64,000 nucleotides of DNA, from contig NZ_QTJU01000003.1 of the NCBI RefSeq assembly GCF_003412455.1, positions 310,001 through 374,000 of the forward strand, given 5' to 3'. The notes beneath the pieces were generated by a model. That model ran no database searches, had not been told where the DNA came from, and saw only the letters and a program-made list of their open reading frames with translations. The DNA is from Deminuibacter soli (lineage in GTDB: Bacteria; Bacteroidota; Bacteroidia; Chitinophagales; Chitinophagaceae). Below are positions 17,142 to 26,756 of the stretch, piece by piece; position 1 is the first letter of the stretch, and the number at the start of each line of letters is the position of its first letter. The position numbers and the translations under genes were made by a program.

Positions 17142-20100
17142 ATGAAAAAACGTTTCCTCGCGGGATGGTGCATTTCTATGCTTGCCCCCTTTGTACTATC
17201 TGCCCAGTCATCTCCCCCTCCCATTATCAATGCAACGCTTACCGGCAGCGTGGTTGACAGCAAAACAGGCAACCAGCTGGAAGGCGCTACCGTACATATA
17301 AAAGGCACTACGCATGAGGTAATTACCGACGGGAAAGGCCATTTCAGCTTCAGAACAGGGCAAAAGCTGCCGTTTACACTGGAGGTAAATTATATCGGCT
17401 ACCAGCCGCTGGAAATAACTGTAAACGAATCACCTGTTCAGCTAAAACTGCAGGAATCGCAAAGTCAGCTGAACGAGGTGGTGATTGTGGGTTACGGTTC
17501 GCAACGCAAATCAGATATTACCGGCGCTGTGGCATCTGTTTCCAAAAACCTTTTATCGCAACCCACGGCTTCATTCGATAACCTGCTGCAGGGCACCGTG
17601 CCTGGCGTTGCAGTAACACAAAGCTCCGGCCAGCCCGGTGGTACAGCCACTATCCGTGTACGCGGCGGCAACTCCATCAGTTTTGGTAACGATCCCCTGT
17701 ATGTGATTGACGGCTTTATCGTGTACAACAATAACGCTTATGCCAATACCGGTGCATCCAACGGTGCAGGTGTAAACGCACTGTCGACCATTAACCCCAG
17801 CGATATTGAATCCATTGAAATTCTCAAAGATGCTTCTGCAACGGCTATTTACGGTTCAAGAGGCGCCAACGGAGTTGTGATCATTACCACGCGCCGCGGC
17901 AAAAAAGGCAGCAATGAAGTCAACTACAGCACCTATGTAGGCCGCCAGTCTGTTCGTAAAAAACTGGGCCTGTTAAACGCATCGCAATGGGCTACACTGG
18001 TAAACGATATCAATAAAAGTGACGGAAAGCCTGCCAGCTACAGCGATTCGGCCATTGCTGCCCTGGGCGTTGGAAGCGACTGGCAGAACGCACCGCTGAA
18101 AAATGCCACCATTCAAAACCATGAACTGTCTTTCTCAGGTGGTGATGACAAATCGCGTTACCTTATTTCAGGCAACTATTTTAACCAGGGCGGTAACGTA
18201 GTGAACACCGGCTTTAAACGTTATGCAGCGCGCATTAATTACGAACGCAACATCAGCGAACGCCTGAAAGTGTCGACCAATATATTCGGCAGCCAGAGTA
18301 ATGAAGACAAGTTGTACGGCAGTCCATACAACAGCATCAATTTCAACGGTGCTTATTCCAACCTGCTGCAGACTTCACCGGTTGCCAAAATTTACAATGC
18401 AGACGGCAGTTACAATACCACCAGTCCATTTTCATCTACCCCCACCAACCCATTGCTGGACATCATTGCCACCACGAACGAAAGCAACCTTACGCGCGTG
18501 CTCGGCAGCATATCCGGTGAATACAAAATCACCAACGACCTGGTGCTGAAAATCACCGGCGGCGCGGATTTGCTGAACGTAAAACAGAACTACTACGCAC
18601 CATCCACCACCGGTTCGCCGGCAGGCAGCAGCAGCGGTTATGCCGCATCAGGTTATGCATCGGTAGGCACCTCCAATGCAGTAACCTGGATCAATGAAAA
18701 CACGCTTACCTACGACCACCAGTTTAACCATAAGCATTTTGTAACAGTGCTGGCAGGTTATACCACGCAGTTCCAGAAAGATGAAAGCGCTGTGGCTTCT
18801 GCACAGAAGTTTCCCAACGACCTTACCAGCTTCAACAATTTGAATTACGCTTCTACCGCAGTACTGTCTTCTTCAGACGGGCACCGTTCTACCATCAATT
18901 CTTTTTTAGGCCGCATCAACTATTCATTCAACCACAAATACAACATCACTTTATCTGAAAGGGCAGATGGCTCATCGAGGCTTGGCGCCAACAACCGCTG
19001 GGGCTTCTTCCCTTCTGTAGGCTTGTCATGGAACATCAGCCAGGAAGATTTCTTTGTACCGGCCAGCCGCATCATCAGCAATTTGAAACTGCGCTTATCC
19101 GCAGGCCGTACCGGTAATTCGGAAGTACCTCCCTACAGCTCGCTTGCAGCACTTACGCCCACCAACTATTATTTTGGCGGCGCACTGGTTACCGGCATTG
19201 CACCGCTGCAACTGGCCAACCCCGATTTGAAATGGGAAACCACCACACAATACAATGCCGGTGCAGACATTGGCTTGTTCCGTAACCGCGTGAACATTTC
19301 CGCCGATGTGTACTATAAAAAGACCAGCGACCTGCTGCTGAATGTACCATTCCCGTTGTATACCGGTTACAGCAGCGTGCTGGAGAATGTGGGCAGCGTA
19401 TCCAATAAAGGTGTTGAGTTCAGCATCAGCTCAGACAATATCAAAAACAAGCAACTTACCTGGCGTACCACCGCACTGTTTGCAGCCAACCAGAACAAAA
19501 TACTGAACATAGGGCCGGATACGCGCTATTACTATCCTGTTGCACCCACAGGGCAGGTATCACCTGTAATTGTACAGGTGGGTTTACCGGTAGGTACCTT
19601 CTGGGGCTACAGCACCAACGGATTGCTTACAGCAGAAGACATCAGCAAAGGTGCACCTATGCTTAACGGTGTATCACAGCAGGTGGGCGACCGCAAGTAT
19701 GTGGACTATGATAAGAACGGCGTGATCAACACTGCAGACAAACACAACCTTGGCAGTGCGCAACCCAAGTTTACCTATGGCTTAACCAACAGCATCAGCT
19801 ATAAAAACTTCGACCTGTCTTTCTTTTTCCAGGGATCGTATGGCAATAAAATTTTCAACCTGCTGCAGCAAAAGCTGGAGATACCCACGCTTTCGCTCAA
19901 TGCCTCTTCTACCCTGTTAGACAGGTACAGCGCCACCAATCCCAACGGCAAACTGCCTAAGGCAACCAATTCACCGGTGCCGCAGGTAACAGACCGGTAT
20001 ATAGAAAGCGGCTCGTATCTGAAGCTGAAAAACCTGTCACTCGGTTATACTTTCAGCAAGGGCATTATACAGGCCATTCATGCAAAACAGCTGCGGCTGT

Positions 20101-20255
20101 ATGTTTCAGCGCAGAACCTGATCACCTGGACAAAGTATTCCGGCTATGATCCTGAGGTAAATTTTTATGAAGGAGACAACACGAAGCAAGGGATTGATTA
20201 TGGCATTTACCCATCTACCCGCACCTTCCTGGCAGGTTTGAACATCAGTTTTTAG
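17142..20255 (+). CDS. SusC/RagA TonB-linked outer membrane receptor of the sulfatase locus
   Basis: 1037 residues from the ATG at 17142, where the signal peptide (MKKRFLAG to LSAQ) starts; the in-frame ATG at 17097 only adds a non-signal extension. Next come a carboxypeptidase regulatory-like domain (about 30-115), the NEVVIVGYGSQRK motif, a plug with the ILKDASATAIYGSRGANG signature, and a long beta-barrel ending in Phe. With SusD it forms a surface transporter driven by TonB. The substrate is probably a sulfated organic compound or glycan, because the third gene is an arylsulfatase. The 19-bp gap to susD is typical of an operon. It lacks an STN domain, so it is not an anti-sigma-coupled receptor. 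Confidence 0.95.
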   Translation: MKKRFLAGWCISMLAPFVLSAQSSPPPIINATLTGSVVDSKTGNQLEGATVHIKGTTHEVITDGKGHFSFRTGQKLPFTLEVNYIGYQPLEITVNESPVQLKLQESQSQLNEVVIVGYGSQRKSDITGAVASVSKNLLSQPTASFDNLLQGTVPGVAVTQSSGQPGGTATIRVRGGNSISFGNDPLYVIDGFIVYNNNAYANTGASNGAGVNALSTINPSDIESIEILKDASATAIYGSRGANGVVIITTRRGKKGSNEVNYSTYVGRQSVRKKLGLLNASQWATLVNDINKSDGKPASYSDSAIAALGVGSDWQNAPLKNATIQNHELSFSGGDDKSRYLISGNYFNQGGNVVNTGFKRYAARINYERNISERLKVSTNIFGSQSNEDKLYGSPYNSINFNGAYSNLLQTSPVAKIYNADGSYNTTSPFSSTPTNPLLDIIATTNESNLTRVLGSISGEYKITNDLVLKITGGADLLNVKQNYYAPSTTGSPAGSSSGYAASGYASVGTSNAVTWINENTLTYDHQFNHKHFVTVLAGYTTQFQKDESAVASAQKFPNDLTSFNNLNYASTAVLSSSDGHRSTINSFLGRINYSFNHKYNITLSERADGSSRLGANNRWGFFPSVGLSWNISQEDFFVPASRIISNLKLRLSAGRTGNSEVPPYSSLAALTPTNYYFGGALVTGIAPLQLANPDLKWETTTQYNAGADIGLFRNRVNISADVYYKKTSDLLLNVPFPLYTGYSSVLENVGSVSNKGVEFSISSDNIKNKQLTWRTTALFAANQNKILNIGPDTRYYYPVAPTGQVSPVIVQVGLPVGTFWGYSTNGLLTAEDISKGAPMLNGVSQQVGDRKYVDYDKNGVINTADKHNLGSAQPKFTYGLTNSISYKNFDLSFFFQGSYGNKIFNLLQQKLEIPTLSLNASSTLLDRYSATNPNGKLPKATNSPVPQVTDRYIESGSYLKLKNLSLGYTFSKGIIQAIHAKQLRLYVSAQNLITWTKYSGYDPEVNFYEGDNTKQGIDYGIYPSTRTFLAGLNISF

Positions 20256-20273
20256 CACCAACGAAATTATCAC

Positions 20274-21758
20274 ATGAAACCATTATTGTTTATCACCGCT
20301 GCAGCACTGATCGCAGGCGCCTGCAACAAGCTCACGGAAAATCCTTCTTCTGTTATAGTGAGCTCCCAGTTTTACAAAACACCTGCTGATGCCGTTGCTG
20401 CTGTAAACGCAGTGTACAGCACACTCAACAGCGACCCGGCAGGCGATTTCGTTATATACGGCCGCAACCTGAACCTGCTAACCGGCAATGGCAGTGATGA
20501 CCAGGTATTCAGTCCGAGCAACACCAACCCCGATGTGCGCGCACTTGGTACCGCCACTTATGTAGCCAGCAACGACCGTGTAAAGAAAAACTGGCAGCAG
20601 CATTATTATGGTATCAGCAGGGCCAATGTAGCCATTGACCAGATCAGCAAAATGACCATAGACACCACACTGCGCAACAGGCTGGTGCGCGAGGCAAAAT
20701 TCATTCGCGCATTGCTGTATTTTAATATCGTTCGTTTCTGGGGAGATGCGCCGCTGGTACTACACGACCCTACATCGGTAGATGCAGACAAGGCAAAAAT
20801 TGCGCGTTCACCCAAAGACAGTGTATATGCACAAATCGTCAGCGATTTAACAGACGCCACACACCTGCCGGCCAGTTATGGCGGTGCAGACCTTGGCCGT
20901 GCCACCAGCGGCGCAGCGCATGCCCTGCTGGCCAAAGTATATGTAACCAGGCAATGGTGGCAGCAGGCGCAAAACGAGCTGCTGCTGGTGTTAACCGCAG
21001 GCACCTATTCAGGCGCCACCGGCACATACGGGTATGCCTTGTACGACAACTACCTCGATGCCTTTCAGAAGCCCACCAAGAACGGTAAGGAGCATGTATT
21101 CTCCGTACAGTTCGAAAGCAACCTGGGCGCAAAGAACAGCACGCAATCACTCAGCTCAACCAACTTCAGCTCCTTTAACCCGGCAGTATATCCCGGCGAT
21201 ATTCCTGCAGATCATTTGTATGAACTGTTCGACAGCACAGACACCCGCCGGGCAGTAACCTTTTTCACCACGCTGTACAATGCAGCAACCGGGCAAACCG
21301 TGAACTTCGGCGCCCCGCGTTTCGCAAAGTTTATTGATTACAGCTTATCACCGCTCACCAACCAGGCGCAAAGCGGCATCAACTTCCCGGTGATACGTTA
21401 TGCAGACCTATTGTTGCTGTATGCCGAAGTGCAGAACGAACTCAGCGGCGGCCCTACACCAGATGCCTACAAAGCCATTAACCGTGTACGCAACAGGGCG
21501 CATGTACCCGATTTGACAGCAGGACTGGGACAACAGGCATTTCGCGAAGCCGTATTTTTGGAGCGGCGCAAAGAGTTTATACAAGAGGGCATGCGCTGGT
21601 TTGATCTTGTGCGCCGCGGCGGTACCGTGCTGGTAGATGCGCTGCATGCCTTACCTGCCAAAAGCGCTGCCAGCGCCAAAGACACGCTGTTTCCCATACC
21701 ACAGGCAGAAATTGATTTAAACCCCGCACTTACACAAAACAAAGGCTGGGAACAATAA
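20274..21758 (+). CDS. SusD/RagB nutrient-binding lipoprotein
   Basis: 494 residues with a lipoprotein signal (lipobox AGAC, then NKLTENP), a SusD-like N-terminal segment (SSQFYKTPADAVAAVNAVYSTL) and TPR-helical core. The C-terminal RagB block reads FPVIRYADLLLLYAEVQNE, AINRVRNRAH and RRKEFIQEGMRWFDLVRRGG. It caps the SusC barrel 19 bp upstream and binds the substrate at the cell surface. The arylsulfatase follows after 23 bp, so the three are one transcription unit. Confidence 0.95.
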   Translation: MKPLLFITAAALIAGACNKLTENPSSVIVSSQFYKTPADAVAAVNAVYSTLNSDPAGDFVIYGRNLNLLTGNGSDDQVFSPSNTNPDVRALGTATYVASNDRVKKNWQQHYYGISRANVAIDQISKMTIDTTLRNRLVREAKFIRALLYFNIVRFWGDAPLVLHDPTSVDADKAKIARSPKDSVYAQIVSDLTDATHLPASYGGADLGRATSGAAHALLAKVYVTRQWWQQAQNELLLVLTAGTYSGATGTYGYALYDNYLDAFQKPTKNGKEHVFSVQFESNLGAKNSTQSLSSTNFSSFNPAVYPGDIPADHLYELFDSTDTRRAVTFFTTLYNAATGQTVNFGAPRFAKFIDYSLSPLTNQAQSGINFPVIRYADLLLLYAEVQNELSGGPTPDAYKAINRVRNRAHVPDLTAGLGQQAFREAVFLERRKEFIQEGMRWFDLVRRGGTVLVDALHALPAKSAASAKDTLFPIPQAEIDLNPALTQNKGWEQ

Positions 21759-21781
21759 CATCCACACTTCAAATAATACAA

Positions 21782-23638
21782 ATGAAAAAAACAACACCGG
21801 TATTGTTCATCACAGCCATGCTGTTTGCCCGGCAGCTAACCGCGCAGAACAGTACACCCGCTTACCAGGGCACGGTAGGCAAAACACTGGCCGAATCAAA
21901 AGAATGGTGGCCGCAGCCGCAGCATGCGCCTGCAGGTGCGCCCAATGTTATATGGATATTGCTTGATGATGTGGGATTCGGCGCAGCCAGCACTTTCGGC
22001 GGTGTAATACATACACCCATATTTGATAGCCTGGCCAACAATGGTCTGCGTTATACCAATTTTCATACAGCAGGCATCTGTGCACCTACACGCAGCGCGC
22101 TGCTTACCGGCCGCAACCATCATTCCGTGCACATGGGCGGGTTTGCACATGCCTTCAGCTCTGCCGGTTTCCCGGGTTATGACGGGCGCATACCCACCAG
22201 CAAGGGCACCATTGCAGAGATACTGCGCGACAATGGCTACAACACTTTTGCAGTAGGCAAATGGGGACTAACACCGGATGAAGACGCAACAGATGCAGGC
22301 CCGTTTGACCGCTGGCCAACAGGTAAAGGCTTTGAACACTTTTTTGGTTTTCTCGGCTCTGAAACAGACCAGTACAAACCCGATCTTGCAGAAGACAATA
22401 CGCATGTTACACCAGATGGCCGCCATTTAAGCGAACAGATTACTGACAAGGCCATTTCTTATATTGCCAAACAGAAAAAAGCCGCACCCGGCAAACCCTT
22501 TTTCCTGTACTATGCACCAGGCGCCACCCATGCACCACACCAGGTAAGCAAGGAATGGAGCGATGCCTACAAGGGACAATTTGATGAGGGCTGGGATGTG
22601 TTCAGGGAAAAAGTATTTGCACAGCAGAAACAGCAGGGCATTATACCCAAAGATGCACAGCTGCCGCCGCGCAACGAATACATCCCCGCATGGAAATCGC
22701 TGACACCCGGTGAGCAAAAACTGTATGCACGCTTTATGGAAGTGTACGCCGGTTATTTAACCTATACCGATTACCAGGTAGGCAGGGTGGTACACTACCT
22801 GAAAAGCATTAACCAGCTCGATAACACACTTATTTTTGTGGTGGTGGGCGACAATGGCGCCAGCAAGGAAGGCACGCTGTATGGCACTGTAAACGGCAAA
22901 AATTCCTTACCCAATAACAAGAATATTACCACGAAGCAATACCTGGAACTGAATGAAAACGGTATTGAGAAAATAGGCACACCCGAATCGTTCACCAATT
23001 ACCCGCTGGGCTGGGCACAGGCCACCAACACACCATTCAAATACTGGAAACAGGATGCCAATGCAGAAGGCGCTACACGCAACCCGCTGATTGTATTTTA
23101 CCCCAAGGGCATTACCGGCAAAGGCGGCATACGCACACAATACAGCCATGTAATTGACCTGCTGCCTACCACACTTGAATTTACCGGCATTGCACAGCCT
23201 GCCACGATCAGGAACATTGCACAGGATTCGATACAGGGCACATCGCTGGTGTATTCGTTTGCTGATGCCCAGGCGCCCGCCCGCCATACGGAGCAGTACT
23301 ATTATATTTTCGGCGCACGCGCCATTTATAAAGACGGCTGGAAGGCAGAGGCTTTTCACAGGCCGGATATCATTGATGAAAATGATTTCAAAGATGCAAC
23401 CCGCAAACCTTATACCCGCGATTACGACAAGGATGTATGGGAGCTGTATAATGTAAACGAAGACTTCAACGAACGTACGGATCTTGCACAAAAATACCCG
23501 GAAAAGCTCGCCGAACTGAAAAGCCAGTTTGATGCGGATGCGCGCCGCTACAACATCTACCCATTCATTGACTGGGATGATGTATTCCACAGGCGCATAC
23601 ACAACACCAATGCGCAAAGCACCACGCTAAACAAATAA
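21782..23638 (+). CDS. Arylsulfatase (Cys-type, formylglycine-dependent), secreted
   Basis: 618 residues with a Sec signal (to LTAQ). The metal-binding LLDDVGFG is at about residues 60-67. The formylglycine motif CAPTRSALLTGR has its modifiable Cys at about residue 100, followed by AVGKWG, GDNGAS and the GATHAPH segment. This is the sulfatase family that hydrolyses sulfate esters using a Ca2+ ion and a formylglycine made from Cys by FGE or anSME. Closest in style are the large arylsulfatases that keep a loop before the C-terminal alpha/beta subdomain. Neither a maturase nor an intracellular sulfur gene is adjacent. Following SusC and SusD, it probably desulfates imported esters in the periplasm. 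The cysteine-run ORF upstream supports a role in sulfur acquisition. Confidence 0.95.
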   Translation: MKKTTPVLFITAMLFARQLTAQNSTPAYQGTVGKTLAESKEWWPQPQHAPAGAPNVIWILLDDVGFGAASTFGGVIHTPIFDSLANNGLRYTNFHTAGICAPTRSALLTGRNHHSVHMGGFAHAFSSAGFPGYDGRIPTSKGTIAEILRDNGYNTFAVGKWGLTPDEDATDAGPFDRWPTGKGFEHFFGFLGSETDQYKPDLAEDNTHVTPDGRHLSEQITDKAISYIAKQKKAAPGKPFFLYYAPGATHAPHQVSKEWSDAYKGQFDEGWDVFREKVFAQQKQQGIIPKDAQLPPRNEYIPAWKSLTPGEQKLYARFMEVYAGYLTYTDYQVGRVVHYLKSINQLDNTLIFVVVGDNGASKEGTLYGTVNGKNSLPNNKNITTKQYLELNENGIEKIGTPESFTNYPLGWAQATNTPFKYWKQDANAEGATRNPLIVFYPKGITGKGGIRTQYSHVIDLLPTTLEFTGIAQPATIRNIAQDSIQGTSLVYSFADAQAPARHTEQYYYIFGARAIYKDGWKAEAFHRPDIIDENDFKDATRKPYTRDYDKDVWELYNVNEDFNERTDLAQKYPEKLAELKSQFDADARRYNIYPFIDWDDVFHRRIHNTNAQSTTLNK

Positions 23639-23640
23639 CC

Positions 23641-23751
23641 ATGATACTGAAAGACATTCTTTTACTCGCTAAAAAAATCGCGATCGGCATACTGGTGTTT
23701 CTTGTCCCATTGCTGATACTGCTGGGTTTGCTGCAATTGGCAAAACCATAG
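23641..23751 (+). CDS. 36-residue single-pass membrane peptide
   Basis: The ATG is 2 bases after the sulfatase stop. The frame encodes a short basic N-terminus (MILKDILLLAKKIAIG) and one hydrophobic helix rich in Leu/Ile/Val, then QLAKP and TAG. The tight spacing suggests translational coupling with the sulfatase. The function is unknown. A chance ORF is possible at this size, but the basic-then-hydrophobic pattern and position favour a real peptide. Confidence 0.5.
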   Translation: MILKDILLLAKKIAIGILVFLVPLLILLGLLQLAKP

Positions 23752-23764
23752 ATTACGACACCTT

Positions 23765-23883
23765 TTAACCACAAAGAACACAGAGAAAATAAAACACAGA
23801 GCGCACAAAGCAGAAAAACACATTACTGCGCCAGGATACGCAGTGTTCTCTGCCGGCTTTTTCTCTGTGCACTTTGCGGTTAA
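23765..23883. repeat. Long imperfect palindrome (inverted repeat element)
   Basis: A 25-bp left arm (23765-23789, starting TTAACCACAAAG) matches the reverse complement of the right arm (23859-23883) at about 22 of 25 positions. The 69-bp centre has more partial self-complementarity. It sits between the sulfatase operon and the hydroxylase gene. It resembles the dispersed palindromes with ACCACAAAG-type ends seen between genes in several bacterial groups (recollection, not checked). Confidence 0.7.
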
Positions 23884-23941
23884 GATTACAGTTCCACGAT
23901 CATTTAAAACAAAACATCCTGTAACATACAAACCGAATCAC

Positions 23942-25024
23942 ATGAAACTCTCCAGAGAACTTGCTGCGAAGATTTCGCGCGATGCATTTATCAGCCTGTT
24001 TATTTACGCACTGCCTGTTGTGCTGTTGCTGGTGTATGTACACAATGGCCATACCGGCATTGTGCAACCCACGGTTCCCAAAGCCATTACCGGCTTACAT
24101 ATACACTGGATAGAAGCCATCTTCAGCAATCTTACCAGCTGGGGCCTGCCTGCCATTATGCTGCTGGTGGGCGTGGCTGAATTTGCACTGGGACTATACG
24201 ATAAAAAATGGACAAAGAACGAACGCATACTGGACATTGTATGCTTCGCCGGCTCCAGGATTGCCGTTCGCCCGGCCGTGGTGTATTTCACCCTGAAATT
24301 ATTGCCATTGCTGCTGCCCGGTTTAAAAAACGCTTTTGCCTGGATTCCTTTCTGGTGGGCCTTTTTCATCATTGCTATTTTTGATGATCTCACGCAGTAC
24401 TGGTATCACCGCCTGCACCACCAGGTACCTTTTTTATGGCGCTTTCACCGCACGCACCATTCGGCACCATACATGGGCATGGCCATGGCCAGCAGGCAGA
24501 ATATTATTTATACCATCTTCTTTTCACAGATTTATTTAACAGCAGCACTCACTTACCTGGGACTGGGTTATGCAGCCCTGTTTGTAACCGGTATAAAAGC
24601 ACTGATCACTACTGCTGCGCATTCTTCCATTGCATGGGATAAACCGTTTTATACATACAAACCACTGCGACCGCTGGCCTGGGTACTGGAACGCCTGATT
24701 TCTACGCCTGCCACACACCAGGCACATCATGCAGACACTACGGATGATGGTGTTGGTTATTACAAAGGCAATTTTGGCAACATGTTCTTTCTGTGGGACA
24801 TTATTTTCGGCACCGGCATTATCACCCGCCGCTACCCTACCAGCTTTGGCACCAAACATTACAAACAGGAAGAATGGTATGTGCAGTTTGCATGGCCACT
24901 GTTTAAATCGAAAAAGCCGGGCAGTGAGCTGTCTGCGCAAGGACCTGTGGTGGCAGAGGATAAACAACCGGAAACGGCTGTTTTACAGCCCAGGGAAAAT
25001 GTGCCGGCGGCGTTGAGTGCGTAG
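23942..25024 (+). CDS. Sterol desaturase/fatty acid hydroxylase family membrane protein
   Basis: 360 residues from the ATG at 23942; the in-frame ATG at 23843 would place the N-terminus inside the repeat element and is rejected. Several transmembrane helices surround the three His boxes of the family: HRLHH (about 156-160), HRTHH (169-173) and HQAHH (259-263), which bind a di-iron centre for O2-dependent hydroxylation or desaturation of a lipid. The C-terminal 40 residues are hydrophilic. The substrate is not known; sphingolipids, carotenoids or hopanoid-like lipids are all possible in this phylum. Separated by the palindrome from the sulfatase genes, it may be an independent unit. Confidence 0.9.
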   Translation: MKLSRELAAKISRDAFISLFIYALPVVLLLVYVHNGHTGIVQPTVPKAITGLHIHWIEAIFSNLTSWGLPAIMLLVGVAEFALGLYDKKWTKNERILDIVCFAGSRIAVRPAVVYFTLKLLPLLLPGLKNAFAWIPFWWAFFIIAIFDDLTQYWYHRLHHQVPFLWRFHRTHHSAPYMGMAMASRQNIIYTIFFSQIYLTAALTYLGLGYAALFVTGIKALITTAAHSSIAWDKPFYTYKPLRPLAWVLERLISTPATHQAHHADTTDDGVGYYKGNFGNMFFLWDIIFGTGIITRRYPTSFGTKHYKQEEWYVQFAWPLFKSKKPGSELSAQGPVVAEDKQPETAVLQPRENVPAALSA

Positions 25025-25138
25025 ATCATAACATAATCACATGATACTAACGGGCGTATGCATAAAAAAGTCAGCATAAATACATTAAAGTTTCAACACA
25101 AATACTTAACTTTAAGATAACCTTAAACCCCAGGATTT

Positions 25139-25402
25139 ATGCTGAGACAATACGACAACGTTCCGTATGAAGTGCGTTTTGCATTTGGCGGAAAAGAGTA
25201 CACCGCATCAGTTAATCATGTGAGCAGCGAATTACCTTTTCATTTCTTTGCATTTATTTCAGATGAACATTTATTGAAGAAGTATTACGAGGAGCATTAC
25301 ATCCAGTATTCCCCGGAGAAGGGTATCTCCTGCAACAAGGAAGATATAGAGCTGAAAGCAGCTATCTGGGAAGGCATCCGGAAATACCATGAATTCAGAT
25401 AA
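25139..25402 (+). CDS. Small protein of unknown function
   Basis: 87 residues, no signal peptide, acidic/aromatic-rich (KKYYEEHYIQYSPEKG). It looks like a folded small cytoplasmic protein rather than a shadow, because a clear terminator follows the stop by 3 bases. I do not recognise the family. An 8-bp inverted repeat (TTAAAGTT at 25085-25092, AACTTTAA at 25108-25115) lies 24 bases before the start and could be an operator. Confidence 0.6.
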   Translation: MLRQYDNVPYEVRFAFGGKEYTASVNHVSSELPFHFFAFISDEHLLKKYYEEHYIQYSPEKGISCNKEDIELKAAIWEGIRKYHEFR

Positions 25403-25405
25403 GAT

Positions 25406-25436
25406 AAACCGGCAGTAACACACTGCCGGTTTTTTA
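25406..25436. terminator. Intrinsic terminator between convergent genes
   Basis: 10-bp stem (AACCGGCAGT with ACTGCCGGTT) followed by TTTTTA. It overlaps the end of the convergent haloperoxidase gene by 3 bases. Confidence 0.85.
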
Positions 25437-26756
25437 TTGCGTTGTACCCAGCCTGGCCCATACCAGTTCACCGGCTTTTTTTCCCTGTATCAGTCCATTG
25501 TCTGCTGCATCTTTAAAATGAATACCACCATACACGCGTGAGATGGCCGCTTCTTCGGCTGCCTGCTGAAACGAAGTAAAGGAACGCGGCGGCAAGCCGT
25601 AAGACTGCTCCACACTGTCTTTATACGCGAACTGTTCACCAAAATAATGTGTGAGAATACAGGCTGCAGCTGCCGATATTACCGAGTGGCCGCTCGGGTA
25701 CTCAGGAAAAGGCGGTGTTTGCAGCAAGGGCCGCCAGTTAACATCAATGTGCCGGCGTATGGCTGTTTCGGGGCGTATGCGGTTGCTGCGGTACTTCTCG
25801 TCCCAGCATGAAATAAAACCATCCGTTAAGCCAATTGCCACCATCGTCATCACCTGCATGCTTTGTGCGAAATCTTTCTTTGCCTGTATGCATGCAATAC
25901 CGGCAATGCCCAGCCAGTGCGCGCCGGGCGAAATCTTTTTCAGGGCCATCTGCAAATGCCCGTCATCTTCTACTGCAAAGGGATTGCAATCCCAGAACGC
26001 AGCAATTACGCGGTGTTCAGCCGGCAGTGTCTTGCCTTCTGTATAGTTCAGCTGCATCAGTTTGTAAAAAGCAGAAGACGGCGCTGCTGAATAGGCTATT
26101 GGCGGAACGGGTTTGCACTGCGCCGATGAATCGAGCACAAAGGTGCGTACGGTTTTAAAATAAGGCTCTACAGCAGGCAAAAAAGCCGGCGGTGTAGGAT
26201 ACCAGGTGCCAGGTTTATTTACCGGCGTATAACGTGCGTAATTGCTGATTTTGTTATAGCCGTCTGCCCTGGCATAGGCCAGCACAGCCTTGCTGATGTA
26301 CCTGGCATACCGCTGCGATTGCTGCAGTTGTGTTGCTGTATAGCCTATGCGGCTGCATGAATCCAGTAATTGCTGCTCATACGCGGCCAGCTGTTTACCG
26401 GAAGGCTGCATTTTCTGCGCTGTTTCCAGCATGGCCAGCAAGGCGCTTAACTGCACGGCATAACCTTGTATGGAATCGGGTTTGCCGATTTGCGGATAAC
26501 CATGCAAGCGGTTGTACATGCTGTGGTAACCATCGCTGTTCTGCACAATTACTTCATAACCTGAAAGACAACTGTAGGCAAAAAAACGCGCTGCCAGCGG
26601 CGGGTTGGTAATATCGTGCACCATGATATCGGTCATGGCAGTGATTACATGGCTGATGTTTGCCGGGCCGAGTGCTTCTTTAGCCAATGGCTTGGGCTTG
26701 CAAGACTGCATGCCGATAGCGGCACAAAAAATATAGAACCAGTATCGTTTAATCAT
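25434..26756 (-). CDS. Vanadium-dependent haloperoxidase-like PAP2 lipoprotein
   Basis: 440 residues with lipoprotein signal (lipobox MQSC, then KPKP). The vanadate/phosphate-binding residues of the PAP2/vanadium haloperoxidase family are all present: KYRSNRIRP (Lys and Arg), YPSGHS (PSGH with the acid/base His) and SRVYGGIHF (Arg and His). These enzymes either oxidise halides with H2O2 through vanadate or act as acid phosphatases; the alpha-helical N-terminal half favours the haloperoxidase branch. Its start overlaps the stop of the VCBS gene by 8 bases, so the two are translationally coupled and belong to the SusC-SusD operon upstream. It is anchored in the envelope. Confidence 0.88.
   Translation of the reverse strand: MIKRYWFYIFCAAIGMQSCKPKPLAKEALGPANISHVITAMTDIMVHDITNPPLAARFFAYSCLSGYEVIVQNSDGYHSMYNRLHGYPQIGKPDSIQGYAVQLSALLAMLETAQKMQPSGKQLAAYEQQLLDSCSRIGYTATQLQQSQRYARYISKAVLAYARADGYNKISNYARYTPVNKPGTWYPTPPAFLPAVEPYFKTVRTFVLDSSAQCKPVPPIAYSAAPSSAFYKLMQLNYTEGKTLPAEHRVIAAFWDCNPFAVEDDGHLQMALKKISPGAHWLGIAGIACIQAKKDFAQSMQVMTMVAIGLTDGFISCWDEKYRSNRIRPETAIRRHIDVNWRPLLQTPPFPEYPSGHSVISAAAACILTHYFGEQFAYKDSVEQSYGLPPRSFTSFQQAAEEAAISRVYGGIHFKDAADNGLIQGKKAGELVWARLGTTQ

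Noticed and set aside
20994..21030. SGAT segment in the SusD at 20274-21758 as an ApbE flavinylation site
   Set aside because: It lacks the preceding Asp pattern and SusD proteins are not flavoproteins.
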